This document shows positions 1-9,807 of a stretch of DNA of 64,000 bases, piece by piece; positions within the stretch are counted from its first letter, which is position 1, and every line of letters begins with the position of its first letter. Under the pieces are notes generated by a model that was not told the origin of the DNA, made no database searches, and worked only from the letters and a program-made list of their open reading frames with translations. Made by a program: the position numbers and the translations under genes. The stretch is taken from contig JAHDDE010000016.1 of assembly GCA_020629515.1 (NCBI GenBank), positions 17,653-81,652 of the forward strand, read 5' to 3'. The DNA comes from Saprospiraceae bacterium. GTDB lineage: Bacteria > Bacteroidota > Bacteroidia > Chitinophagales > Saprospiraceae.

Positions 1-3000
1 TTCAATGAAATCTCATTAGACAACATAGCCCCTACTGCTCTGTCTGTACTGATAACAGGGAAAGTGCTCTGAATAGTTATTTTTTCTTCAAGAGCCAGTT
101 TGGCATATTCTATAAGTGATCTATCTAAAACATTTCCTAATTCATGATCCTGCTTTACACTGTTAAAATTGTCAATTTGGTCTGACAGTGGATCTCGAAA
201 CAAAATTGGACTTAAGTCAAGATTTTCTAATTTCCAATGTCCCTTGTCTTCCCTTACTTTCAGTAAGTCACTTCTACCTACCATTTCATTAATAGTTCTG
301 AAACCTAACTCCGCCATAATTTCTCTGAGATCTTGTGCCAAAAAGTGAAAGAAATTAACCACGTGATCTACTTTTCCGTCAAATTTCTTTCTCAGGTCTG
401 GATCTTGAGTAGCTATCCCAACGGGACAAGTATTCAAATGACACTTCCTCATGAGAATGCAACCCTCCACTACTAATGCAGCTGTCGCAACTCCCCACTC
501 TTCTGCTCCTAATAACGTGGCAATGGCCATATCTCGACCCGTACGGATCTGCCCATCAGCCTGTAGCACTACCCGATTTCTTATTTTGTTTTGAATCAAG
601 GTCTGATGTGTCTCTGCCAAACCTAACTCCCAAGGTAATCCGGCATATCGTATAGAACTCCATGGAGAAGCCCCTGTACCCCCATCATGTCCTGCTATCA
701 ATATATGATCAGCTTTACCTTTAGCCACGCCAGATGCTATTATCCCAACACCCGCCTTAGACACCAATTTTACACTAATTCGGGCTTTTCTATTCGCATT
801 TTTCAAATCGAATATCAATTGGGCTAAATCTTCAATCGAATAGATATCATGGTGTGGCGGAGGAGATATCAACCCTACACCTGGAGTAGAGTGACGTACC
901 TTAGCGATCCACTTATCCACCTTATGACCTGGTAGCTGGCCACCTTCTCCCGGTTTCGCTCCTTGCGCCATCTTAATTTGTAATTCTATAGCATTCGTGA
1001 GATAATTGATTGTCACGCCAAATCGTCCCGATGCTACTTGCTTGATAGCCGACCTCTCCCAATCGCCATTCTCCAATTTTTTAAATCTCACCTCATCTTC
1101 TCCCCCTTCTCCACTATTAGATTTACCACCTATTCTATTCATCGCCTTAGCCAACGTGGTATGTGCCTCATGCGAAATGGAGCCAAATGACATCGCTCCA
1201 GTGGCAAATCGTTTTAAAATTTCTTCTACAGGTTCAACCTCTTCTATTGGAATTGATTTACTACCCTTAAACTCAAAAAGACTCCTTAGAGTACAAGCCT
1301 TTTCTTGTTGATTATTAATGGCTTGAGCGAACTTCTGATAAACTTTATAATCATTCGTCTTTGTCGAATGCTGCAATAGATGCACGGTCGCTGGGTTAAA
1401 TAAATGATACTCCCCCCTGCGCTTCCATTGATAGACCCCTAAGTCTATCAATTCATCCTCCATTTCGTCATCGAATGCCACAGTATGCTTTGTCAAAGCC
1501 TCTTTAGCTAACATGTCAAATGTCATCCCCTCTATACGTGATACAGTACCTTTAAAACATTTATTGACTACTTCAGATGATATACCCAATGCTTCAAATG
1601 CCTGAGCCCCACGATATGACGCTACCGTCGAGATACCTAATTTTGACATAATCTTGAGCAGTCCTTTGTTAACAGCTTTGATATATATCGATTTATATTT
1701 CTGGACTACTATATTGGAGTCTAACTTTCCTTGGTCAAATAGCTTTTCAATACTCTCAAAACTCAATTCTGGGAAAATTGCATCAGCACCATATCCTATT
1801 AGTGTAGCAAAATGATGCGTCTCTAAAACATCTCCACCACGAATTATAAGCGAAGCTTTTTGCCTTAACCCTTTTTCTACTAAAAAATGATGTACCGCTC
1901 CACAAGTGAGTAATGAAGGGACCGCAACATCTGTTTTGGATAGCGTTTTAATATTATCAAAAATCAATAGATTGTAACCCTCAGATATTGCAGCTTCTGC
2001 TTGATTACAGATGTCATCTATTTTTAACTCTAATGCTCCGGGTTGATATGCCCTATTGAAAGTACAATCGATAGTCTTGGATGAATAGCCATCTATATCA
2101 ACATACTTAAGCTTGTTGAAACTCTTGTTATCGAGAACTGGACTCTCGATTCGTATAAAATTAACCGAATTAGTATTTACTTTCAGTACATTATTGCTAC
2201 TTCCTAATACAGTCTTAAGTGTCATATATTCCGATTCTCTAAGAGAATCTATAGGAGGATTAGTCACCTGAGCAAATTGTTGTCTAAAATAGGTTGATAT
2301 GTGCTGAGCATATCTCGACAGAACAGCTAAAGGCACATCCGCTCCCATAGATCCTATAGGATCTTTGAAACTACTCAACATGCCTTCTAATATCAGCTCC
2401 TCATCCTCTAACGTATAGCCAAATGCGGTCTGCCTTTTCACCAGTGGTATGGATGATTTTTTCTCATCACTGATCTTAGCATTAATTGTATCAATATGTA
2501 TTTTAGATTCCTCTAACCAAGTTCCATATGGTAGTCGGTTACATATGACATTTTTAAGTTCCTCATCTCCAATTACCCTTTTTTCGTCTAAGTCTGCTAT
2601 TAGTATCTTACCAGGCTCAAGACGACCTTTAGTTACAATATTATCTGCGTCAATCGGAATAACTCCTGTCTCAGATGCCAAAATGAGATTATTATCTTTA
2701 GTCACACAATATCTCGATGGCCTCAATCCATTTCGATCCAAGGTGCCCCCGACTAAAGTACCATCTGTAAAACACATACTTGCTGGACCATCCCAAGGTT
2801 CCATGAGCGCTTCATGATACTCGTAAAAATCTTTTTTGTAGCTCTCCATGTACTCCGCATTCTGCCATGCCTCTGGTATCATCATCATCATCGCATGAGG
2901 TATGCTTCGACCATCTGCAACTAAAAATTCTAAAACATTATCGAAAATTGACGAATCACTATTAGTAGGATTAAATAATGGAAACATCATATCCAATTCC

Positions 3001-3830
3001 TCTTTTGAAAAAGTCGAGCTCTCTATATCTTTCTCTTTCGCCCTCCACCAATTTTTATTACCCTCAATAGTGTTAATTTCTCCATTATGGGCAATTACTC
3101 TAAAAGGCTGGGCCAGTTTCCATCTCGGCACCGTGTTAGTAGAAAATCTTGAATGTACTAATGCCACCGCAGAAGTCAACAAATCATTTCTTAAGTCAAG
3201 ATAATACTGTCTCACTTGTCCTGAGGTCAATTGACCTTTATAAATCATTGTTTTTGATGACAATGAACAAACATAAAAATCATGTCGAAATTCAGGAAAT
3301 GCGCTCACCACTCGATGAGTACAGTACTTTCTTAAAATCAAAAGTTTTCTCTCGAGCTCTTTAACGCTCAAATTGTCTTTTGCCTGAAAGAAGAAATGGT
3401 AGATATCTGGTTCTGTAGATGCACTAGCTTCTCCCAAAAGACTACTTACAACTGGCACTTTCCTTTTACCTAATAATTGAAGTCCTAAATCTGCTGCTGA
3501 ATTATCAACTATCGTATATATCTCTTCGAAATTTTTTCCTTTCGGCAAAAAGAATGCACCTACTCCATAATCTCCTGCTTTCGGCAATTCAAACGCTAAA
3601 TGTTCGGACAGAAACAATTCATGTGGTATATGAAGCAATATGCCTGCTCCATCTCCACTTTCTGGATCACAGCCACATGCCCCTCTATGCTCCATGTTTT
3701 CTAACATGGTCAATGCATCAGAAACTAATTTGTGAGAGAATTTCTTCTCCAAATTGGCTATCATTCCTATTCCACAAGCATCACTCTCTAACTGAGGGAC
3801 ATATAAACCCCGATTATTTACCTTTTTCAT
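1..3830 (-). CDS. gltB: Glutamate synthase large subunit, 3' end outside window
   Basis: Large subunit of NADPH glutamate synthase, which moves the glutamine amide nitrogen onto 2-oxoglutarate. The reading frame is open from ATG at 3830 to the left edge, about 1276 codons of a usual 1500. The N-terminus reads ESDACGIGMIA, so Cys19 is the expected Ntn-type glutaminase nucleophile after a short propeptide. Near 430-470 the protein shows C-x5-C-x4-C (CILMRKCHLNTC), the [3Fe-4S] cluster motif of the FMN/synthase part. The last visible residues, RAVGAMLSNEI, match the start of the C-terminal GXGXG domain, so only roughly 230 residues are cut off. gltD would be expected beyond the left edge. The family call is secure. 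Confidence 0.96.
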   Translation of the reverse strand, partial: MKKVNNRGLYVPQLESDACGIGMIANLEKKFSHKLVSDALTMLENMEHRGACGCDPESGDGAGILLHIPHELFLSEHLAFELPKAGDYGVGAFFLPKGKNFEEIYTIVDNSAADLGLQLLGKRKVPVVSSLLGEASASTEPDIYHFFFQAKDNLSVKELERKLLILRKYCTHRVVSAFPEFRHDFYVCSLSSKTMIYKGQLTSGQVRQYYLDLRNDLLTSAVALVHSRFSTNTVPRWKLAQPFRVIAHNGEINTIEGNKNWWRAKEKDIESSTFSKEELDMMFPLFNPTNSDSSIFDNVLEFLVADGRSIPHAMMMMIPEAWQNAEYMESYKKDFYEYHEALMEPWDGPASMCFTDGTLVGGTLDRNGLRPSRYCVTKDNNLILASETGVIPIDADNIVTKGRLEPGKILIADLDEKRVIGDEELKNVICNRLPYGTWLEESKIHIDTINAKISDEKKSSIPLVKRQTAFGYTLEDEELILEGMLSSFKDPIGSMGADVPLAVLSRYAQHISTYFRQQFAQVTNPPIDSLRESEYMTLKTVLGSSNNVLKVNTNSVNFIRIESPVLDNKSFNKLKYVDIDGYSSKTIDCTFNRAYQPGALELKIDDICNQAEAAISEGYNLLIFDNIKTLSKTDVAVPSLLTCGAVHHFLVEKGLRQKASLIIRGGDVLETHHFATLIGYGADAIFPELSFESIEKLFDQGKLDSNIVVQKYKSIYIKAVNKGLLKIMSKLGISTVASYRGAQAFEALGISSEVVNKCFKGTVSRIEGMTFDMLAKEALTKHTVAFDDEMEDELIDLGVYQWKRRGEYHLFNPATVHLLQHSTKTNDYKVYQKFAQAINNQQEKACTLRSLFEFKGSKSIPIEEVEPVEEILKRFATGAMSFGSISHEAHTTLAKAMNRIGGKSNSGEGGEDEVRFKKLENGDWERSAIKQVASGRFGVTINYLTNAIELQIKMAQGAKPGEGGQLPGHKVDKWIAKVRHSTPGVGLISPPPHHDIYSIEDLAQLIFDLKNANRKARISVKLVSKAGVGIIASGVAKGKADHILIAGHDGGTGASPWSSIRYAGLPWELGLAETHQTLIQNKIRNRVVLQADGQIRTGRDMAIATLLGAEEWGVATAALVVEGCILMRKCHLNTCPVGIATQDPDLRKKFDGKVDHVVNFFHFLAQDLREIMAELGFRTINEMVGRSDLLKVREDKGHWKLENLDLSPILFRDPLSDQIDNFNSVKQDHELGNVLDRSLIEYAKLALEEKITIQSTFPVISTDRAVGAMLSNEISL

Positions 3831-4063
3831 GACAACAACTACTTTAACAATTAAAACTCATATTCGGCTGTCATGTCATAATTTCATTTTTCACGATTAA
3901 TTGAAGTTCATAAGTCAAAATGATTTCTGAACTAATATTTTGGCAATTAAATGGAACATGACGATTCCGAACTTGACAAAGTACTTCATTTTGTCTATTC
4001 AATTCAAGGTGGAATAGTTGAAAATTATTCAGAATGATTTTAGACTACAAGAAAGTTGATGAA

Positions 4064-6304
4064 TTAGACTGCGATTGCAGGTTGAGAGATAGATGTTTCG
4101 GCTTTCTGATTCTCTATTTTAGGCGTACTCACTTTCTTTATTGTGAAGTAAAAAGTAGTTCCCCCATCACTATTGGTATCGGCCCAAATTTTACCTTCAT
4201 GCTTTTCAACAATCTTTTGGCAAAGAGAAAGACCGAGCCCAGTTCCAGAATAATCTTTCTTATTGTTTAATTGTACGAACGGTTCAAATATTTTCTCCTT
4301 AAATTCTTTGTCTAAGCCAATCCCATTATCCTTTACTTTAAATAACCATTCTTTAGGCCATTCTTCACAGCAAACACGTACTCTCGGGCATTCATTTGGC
4401 TTGACAAACTTTAATGCATTGGCAATTAAATTCTGAAATACCTGTCTAAGTTTGAGTGGGTCCCCAATCAAAGAATCCGGAATATTAATTAATTGTATTT
4501 CGGCTTTTTTCTCTTTGATATTGGTATCAAGATTTCTAATGACTTTTTCTAGAAGTGCGTGAGTATCGATATTAGTAAGATTAAGCTTCAAAGAATTTAC
4601 TTCTGAATAACTTAATAAGTCGTTGACCAAATCAAACATATCTTTTGCCGAAGCAATCGAAAGATCTAAATAATCTTTTTGGCTCCCATCCAAAGAAGCA
4701 TATACTCCTCTCTTTAATAAACCTAAGAAGCTAGTTATAGTCCTTATGGGAGATTTTAAATCGTGTGAAGCTATATGAGCAAACTGTTGAAGTTGTATGT
4801 TCGATTCTATATACTTTTCTAATTCTGCATTTTTGCTCTCCAAAATCTTTTCGGCGATTACCAGTTCTTCATTTTTATCCTTGAGTGACTCATTTGACTT
4901 TTTTCTTTTTAGGTTAGAATATATTAGCAAGCCGGCCATAATGGTTAGCAATCCTAAACCAGCGAGCAATCCATTCTGTCGAGAGCTCGCTCTTTGTAGT
5001 TTATACTTATAATCTAACTCTTTAATTTTGTCTGCTACTTCTTGTTCTTTCTTCGACTTTTCTAGAGCGTATCTAACCTGTTGTACAGCTACGTCCTTTG
5101 TCTTTTGATGATTTAATAATGCTGCAGATTGCTTGTTCTCAATATCCTTGTAATAAAATGCTCTTTCAAAATCTCCAATTTGAGAAGCACATGTCGCCAT
5201 CAGATTACTGGCATGAACTAATATTTCTTTATCCTCCTTTTGGTTAGCCCACTTAAATGAAGATTTAATAAGCTCTTCTGATTCCGATTTCCTCCCAACT
5301 TTGGCAAACAATTCACCCAATTGTAAATTGGCCTTGATTTCTAGCTTTTTAATAGAACTTTTTTGTGCTTCTTCTTTTGCCTTTAGCGCAAAATCAATGG
5401 CTCTATCCTCCGCATTTTTCTGAGCATAAATCTTACTCTTGTAGAGATACGTAATGGATAAATCAGGAAAATTTCCTAAAACTTCTATTATCGAGATAAC
5501 CTCATCAAATATTTCCTCTGATCTTAAAAAATCATCTTGTTCATACTCGATGATACCCAACATATTAAGAGGTTTAATCAAAAATTGATTGTTTTTGATT
5601 TCATGTCTACGGTCAAGTATAGCCTCTATTATCTTACGAGACTCCTTATAATCATCAAGGATTAATTGTACTTCTGCAATATTAACAAGTGCCGCTGAAC
5701 CAAAATCATAATTACCTTTTTCCTCATATAAATCAAAGGCTTTCTGAGCATATATGATACATTTTTCATATTGCGCTTGAGCCAAGTAAAGGTCAGAGAA
5801 CCACAAATAGTTTAGCCCCAAGGCACTCATACCTTTATCCTTCAAGCTCAACAGATTTTCCTTAGCTTTCAATAAATACTCCTTAGATTCTTCATATTTG
5901 GCAAGATCCATTTCAATCTTACCCAACCTATTCAAAAGAATAGCGTAATGATATCCATTGTCCTGCTCTTTATAGTAGTCTAATATTTCCCAAATCATGT
6001 CTCGTGATTCAAGATTTTTCTCCAACATGAAGAGATAAAGACTATATCTAAATTTGACTTTTGCTACTAGCCTTTCATTTTCCTCTTTCTTTGCCAATGC
6101 AAGTGCCGTCTGCATGGAGGTTAAAGCAGAATTGAGATTATAATTCAGCTGAACTTTGCTAATTTCTATTAAGGTATTGATACTGTCTTCGGGAGAAGAT
6201 GCATGTCTTAGGTCGCCATATAAACTATCTTCTTTGATAGACTGAGCTTCGCCTGCACCAATTATGATGAATGTGAAAAATAATAATAGAGTAGACGTTT
6301 TCAT
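4064..6304 (-). CDS. TPR-containing sensor histidine kinase
   Basis: A 746-aa membrane sensor kinase. The start at 6304 is preferred over an upstream ATG at 6343 because it gives a clean signal peptide (MKTSTLLLFFTFIIIGAGEA). Residues about 40-400 are helical repeats of the TPR type. A coiled stretch is followed by one membrane segment near 445-465, a second coiled coil, an H-box with SHDLKSP (phospho-acceptor His near 514), and an ATPase domain with N-box (LIANALKF), DNGIGL and GTGLGLSLC. It has no receiver or output domain and no response regulator is adjacent, so it is an orphan kinase. The TPR region probably sits in the periplasm and senses a protein or peptide partner; the signal is unknown. 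Confidence 0.9.
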   Translation of the reverse strand: MKTSTLLLFFTFIIIGAGEAQSIKEDSLYGDLRHASSPEDSINTLIEISKVQLNYNLNSALTSMQTALALAKKEENERLVAKVKFRYSLYLFMLEKNLESRDMIWEILDYYKEQDNGYHYAILLNRLGKIEMDLAKYEESKEYLLKAKENLLSLKDKGMSALGLNYLWFSDLYLAQAQYEKCIIYAQKAFDLYEEKGNYDFGSAALVNIAEVQLILDDYKESRKIIEAILDRRHEIKNNQFLIKPLNMLGIIEYEQDDFLRSEEIFDEVISIIEVLGNFPDLSITYLYKSKIYAQKNAEDRAIDFALKAKEEAQKSSIKKLEIKANLQLGELFAKVGRKSESEELIKSSFKWANQKEDKEILVHASNLMATCASQIGDFERAFYYKDIENKQSAALLNHQKTKDVAVQQVRYALEKSKKEQEVADKIKELDYKYKLQRASSRQNGLLAGLGLLTIMAGLLIYSNLKRKKSNESLKDKNEELVIAEKILESKNAELEKYIESNIQLQQFAHIASHDLKSPIRTITSFLGLLKRGVYASLDGSQKDYLDLSIASAKDMFDLVNDLLSYSEVNSLKLNLTNIDTHALLEKVIRNLDTNIKEKKAEIQLINIPDSLIGDPLKLRQVFQNLIANALKFVKPNECPRVRVCCEEWPKEWLFKVKDNGIGLDKEFKEKIFEPFVQLNNKKDYSGTGLGLSLCQKIVEKHEGKIWADTNSDGGTTFYFTIKKVSTPKIENQKAETSISQPAIAV

Positions 6305-6433
6305 AGTGCTCAATTTGATAGCACACCTGAATTCTAGATACAAGGGTTACTTAATGATTGACTTAGCCTTAAAGTACCCTATATTTAAAGGTTATTTATT
6401 TGACAAAATATCTACATCTTGACCCCTATTGGT

Positions 6434-7813
6434 CTACAGATTTTTTACTTCGGAGAGTAATGATTGTATACTATCCTTAGCATCGCCAAAAAACATTTTA
6501 GTTTTCTCGTGGAAAAAGAGTTGATTTTGTATACCCGCATAACCTGGACTCATACTTCTTTTTAGGACTATAACATGTTTTGCATCCCAGACATTGAGTA
6601 CTGGCATACCGTATATAGAACTCGTTGGATCGTCCACTGCTGCGGGATTAACGACATCATTAGCCCCTACTATAACAACTACATCTGTACTCGGCAGTGC
6701 AGCATTGGCATCATCCAAATCTAAGAGCTTAGGATATGGGACATCAGCTTCTGCGAGCAATACATTCATATGACCTGGCATCCGCCCTGCTACTGGATGT
6801 ATTGCATACTTTACGTCAACACCATTTGCCTCAAGTGTGTCATCTAACTCTTTTAAAGCTTTTTGTGCTTGTGCAACAGCTAATCCATATCCAGGAACAA
6901 ACATCACCGATTGAGAATAATATAGAAGTATAGAGGCGTCAACGGCACTTGTAGTTTTTGCAACTTGATCATCAGCTCCCTGAGCAGCCCCACCTGCAGC
7001 AGAAAATCCTCCTATTAATACATTGAAAAGTGAACGATTCATAGCTTGGCACATCAATACCGTTAAGATAGTACCTGATGCGCCGACAAGAATACCCCCA
7101 ACTAACATCAAATTATTATCATAAATAAGACCTGCAGCTGCTGCTGATAATCCAGTAAAAGAGTTCAATAAAGAAATTACTACTGGCATATCCGCACCTC
7201 CAATTGGAGCAACAAAGGACCATCCATAAAAAAGACATAATACTAAAAATGCTATCAGCAATGTATTACTTGCATTAGTCATAGCTAGATAGGTGAACAT
7301 GCCTAAGACAATTATCAGTAAGAATTGATTGATAATATTGTGCTTAGGCCAAGTTACTTGGCTGTCCCAGATCTTTCCATCTAATTTGAGATAGGCCAAC
7401 ATACTTCCCGTAAAGGCAACACATCCAATCAATAAAGCAAATAGAGAAATTACCTTGCCTCCCGTATCAAGAGATACGGTACTCAATTCTACAATAGACA
7501 ATATAGCGGCACATGCTCCCCCTAATCCATTAAAAACGGACACCATTTGTGGCATATCTGTCATCTTAATTTTCTTGGCAACTAACCAGCCTATTGTTGC
7601 ACCAAGCACAATGCCTCCTGCTATCCAAACATAATTTCCTTCTCCATCTATTCGATTATCACATAAACTGCCTGCTATTCCTATAGCCATACCTATAGCC
7701 GCCAGTGTATTACCTTTTCTTGCACTGTCAGGAGAGCTCAACAATCTTAAACCCCAAACAAATAAAATCGCACCAATTAAATAGGCGATATCAACTATAG
7801 TTGTGAATATCAT
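6434..7813 (-). CDS. pntB: NAD(P) transhydrogenase subunit beta
   Basis: Beta subunit (459 aa) of the proton-translocating transhydrogenase, which uses the proton gradient to reduce NADP+ with NADH. The first 270 residues or so form many hydrophobic helices. The C-terminal dIII domain carries the NADP-binding signature GYGLAVAQAQ and the IVGANDVVNP and MSPGYAGI motifs typical of PntB. It is the last gene of the three-gene operon, 32 bp downstream of pntA2 on the same strand. Length and motifs match the family fully. Confidence 0.97.
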   Translation of the reverse strand: MIFTTIVDIAYLIGAILFVWGLRLLSSPDSARKGNTLAAIGMAIGIAGSLCDNRIDGEGNYVWIAGGIVLGATIGWLVAKKIKMTDMPQMVSVFNGLGGACAAILSIVELSTVSLDTGGKVISLFALLIGCVAFTGSMLAYLKLDGKIWDSQVTWPKHNIINQFLLIIVLGMFTYLAMTNASNTLLIAFLVLCLFYGWSFVAPIGGADMPVVISLLNSFTGLSAAAAGLIYDNNLMLVGGILVGASGTILTVLMCQAMNRSLFNVLIGGFSAAGGAAQGADDQVAKTTSAVDASILLYYSQSVMFVPGYGLAVAQAQKALKELDDTLEANGVDVKYAIHPVAGRMPGHMNVLLAEADVPYPKLLDLDDANAALPSTDVVVIVGANDVVNPAAVDDPTSSIYGMPVLNVWDAKHVIVLKRSMSPGYAGIQNQLFFHEKTKMFFGDAKDSIQSLLSEVKNL

Positions 7814-7845
7814 ATTCTCTTATTAAAGTGTTTTGTAAGATTCTC

Positions 7846-8157
7846 CTATTTCTTCTTTTTCTTAAACATTTCGAGCATCCTATCTGTCACAGCAAACCCT
7901 CCCACAACATTTATCATACCTAATGCAATAGCTATAGCGCCAAGTATTAATGAAAAGTAGTCATCAGATGCGGATCTCCTGATAAGTATGATTGCACCAA
8001 TTATAATAACCCCACTTATGGCATTGGCCCCAGACATCAGAGGTGTATGAAGGACTGTTGGCACTTTAGAAATCACCTCAAATCCTAAGATCACTGTAAA
8101 GATCAGGAGGTAAATCAATAATAGATTATCACTTATGAATTGCATAAACTGGGTCAT
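7846..8157 (-). CDS. pntA2: NAD(P) transhydrogenase subunit alpha part 2
   Basis: A 103-aa membrane protein with three to four hydrophobic helices, equivalent to the C-terminal membrane part of PntA in enterobacteria. In many Bacteroidota and alphaproteobacteria the alpha subunit is split this way. It contains the conserved HTPLMSGANAISG stretch. It lies 1 bp downstream of the soluble alpha part and just upstream of pntB, so the three products should be made together and assembled in the inner membrane. Confidence 0.95.
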   Translation of the reverse strand: MTQFMQFISDNLLLIYLLIFTVILGFEVISKVPTVLHTPLMSGANAISGVIIIGAIILIRRSASDDYFSLILGAIAIALGMINVVGGFAVTDRMLEMFKKKKK

Positions 8158-8158
8158 A

Positions 8159-9238
8159 CTACGATTTTTTAGAAATGATGGATTTACTTAATATTTCATC
8201 TTCAGAATTCATGTCTATCGTCCCATCTCGGACTATATGTTTCAAAAAATTATGAATGTTATTGCCATATAAAGTGCTTGCATCTTGAGGCATCCTATTA
8301 GCCAAGTTAGAATCACCAATTATTTTTACTCCATTGTGATCAACAACCTTGTTGTCTTCACATATAGCACAATTACCTCCTGTAGAGGCGGCCAAATCAA
8401 CAATAACGGATCCTGATTTCATAGCTTCGACAGTCTCCTTAGTTATCAATTTAGGTGCTGGTCTCCCTCTCAATTGGGCGGTGGTTACCACAATATCCGA
8501 TGCTATCGCCTTCTCTTGGATTAACTGTGCCTGCCTCATTTTATATTCCTCTGTCTGCTCTACTGCATAACCGCCGGCATCTTTATCATCTGTAGCACCT
8601 TCTACTTCTACAAACTTAGCTCCTAAACTTTGTACTTCTTCTTTAACCGCGGCTCTGGTATCAAATGCTTCAACCATGGCTCCTAGCCTTCTGGCTGTAG
8701 CAATAGCTTGAAGTCCAGCTACCCCAGCACCGATAACCAACACTTTAGATGGTTTGATGCTTCCTGCAGCTGTAATCATCATTGGCATGTATCTCGGCAT
8801 ATATTGTAATGCTGACAATATAGATTGATAACCTGCTATGGATGCCATAGAAGACAACACATCCATGGACTGAGCCAATGAAGTTCTCGGAATCATATCA
8901 AGGCTAAAGACATTTAGATTTTTTGCTTGTAACCCCTCTCCAATCTTAGCATCATTAAAAGGAGCATATTGACCAATTATTATAGCACTATCCTTTACAG
9001 AATTATATTCTTGATCTGTGATATCCGGAGATATCTGAACTATGATATCTGCCCCTGACAGGATATCCTTACGAGATTTAATAGTAACTGATTCATAATC
9101 ACTATCTCTAAAATAACTACCATCCCCTATTCCTGATTCAATCCATACTTCATCTAAAAACTTAAGAAGTTTAGTCACATTAGAAGGTACTATTGGAGAA
9201 ATATCAGAGTTATTTTCTTTTAAATATGCTATTATCAT
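8159..9238 (-). CDS. pntA1: NAD(P) transhydrogenase subunit alpha part 1
   Basis: Soluble NAD(H)-binding dI part of the transhydrogenase alpha subunit (359 aa). It shows the Rossmann motif VIGAGVAGLQAIATARRLGA near residue 170, followed by EAFDTR, the acidic end of the fold that selects NAD over NADP. The alanine-dehydrogenase-like N-terminal domain and the conserved RGRPAPKLIT region are present. First gene of pntA1-pntA2-pntB. It is divergent from a small membrane protein gene, with 128 bp between the starts that must hold the operon promoter. Confidence 0.96.
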   Translation of the reverse strand: MIIAYLKENNSDISPIVPSNVTKLLKFLDEVWIESGIGDGSYFRDSDYESVTIKSRKDILSGADIIVQISPDITDQEYNSVKDSAIIIGQYAPFNDAKIGEGLQAKNLNVFSLDMIPRTSLAQSMDVLSSMASIAGYQSILSALQYMPRYMPMMITAAGSIKPSKVLVIGAGVAGLQAIATARRLGAMVEAFDTRAAVKEEVQSLGAKFVEVEGATDDKDAGGYAVEQTEEYKMRQAQLIQEKAIASDIVVTTAQLRGRPAPKLITKETVEAMKSGSVIVDLAASTGGNCAICEDNKVVDHNGVKIIGDSNLANRMPQDASTLYGNNIHNFLKHIVRDGTIDMNSEDEILSKSIISKKS

Positions 9239-9366
9239 TAGTACTTTATTAGAGTAGATATCGAAGATAATTAACCATTTTCTTTGGAAGCTTTTATTAC
9301 AACAATTTTATCTAACTATTCTCAATTGACGAGTAATTACAGCAACAATTTCTATTTTAGCGATTG

Positions 9367-9765
9367 ATGATGATTAAAACCAAAGAGAGATTAGCCAGAG
9401 TAAATGAGTTCATAGATATTAAAATGGGCTTCTTAGGAGCCATTTTTATGGGTTCTATTGTCTTTTGGATTAATCACGACCATGGTTGGGACCTTGCCCT
9501 TGTCGCTGGTCTCAAACAACTTTCATATACCTTATTTTTTGGAGGGCTTTTCCTCAAGATGGCGGAGAACATTGCTATTTCTCGCCAATCTAGAAGATGG
9601 GCTATTCTACTGGGTGGAGTGATCCCAATGTTCTGCACAGCATTCTTGACGTATATCGTTCATGCGTTTAAAGGAACCCCCGAACCCATACATAGTACTA
9701 TACCAACTATTATTTTCGCTTGGATTAGTTTTACATTTTGGAGCTGGCACAAAACAAGATCCTAA
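9367..9765 (+). CDS. Small multi-pass membrane protein, unknown
   Basis: About 132 aa with four likely membrane segments (around residues 20-38, 45-70, 78-100 and 108-128) and basic ends. I do not recognise a family. A TTG at 9364 directly precedes ATG codons at 9367 and 9370; one of the ATGs is the likely start. It stands alone between the transhydrogenase operon, which diverges from it, and the flavin monooxygenase gene, which converges on it, so the context says little about function. Confidence 0.7.
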   Translation: MMIKTKERLARVNEFIDIKMGFLGAIFMGSIVFWINHDHGWDLALVAGLKQLSYTLFFGGLFLKMAENIAISRQSRRWAILLGGVIPMFCTAFLTYIVHAFKGTPEPIHSTIPTIIFAWISFTFWSWHKTRS

Positions 9766-9807
9766 TATTCTCACACCTTATGACTTAATTTGGATTCCTT
9801 CCAGCTT

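Noticed and set aside
1006..3832. Several plus-strand frames of 70-120 codons
   Set aside because: They lie antisense to gltB, whose protein sequence is clearly conserved, and have no recognisable features.
6305..6343. N-terminal extension of the sensor kinase
   Set aside because: It hides the signal peptide that begins at 6304.
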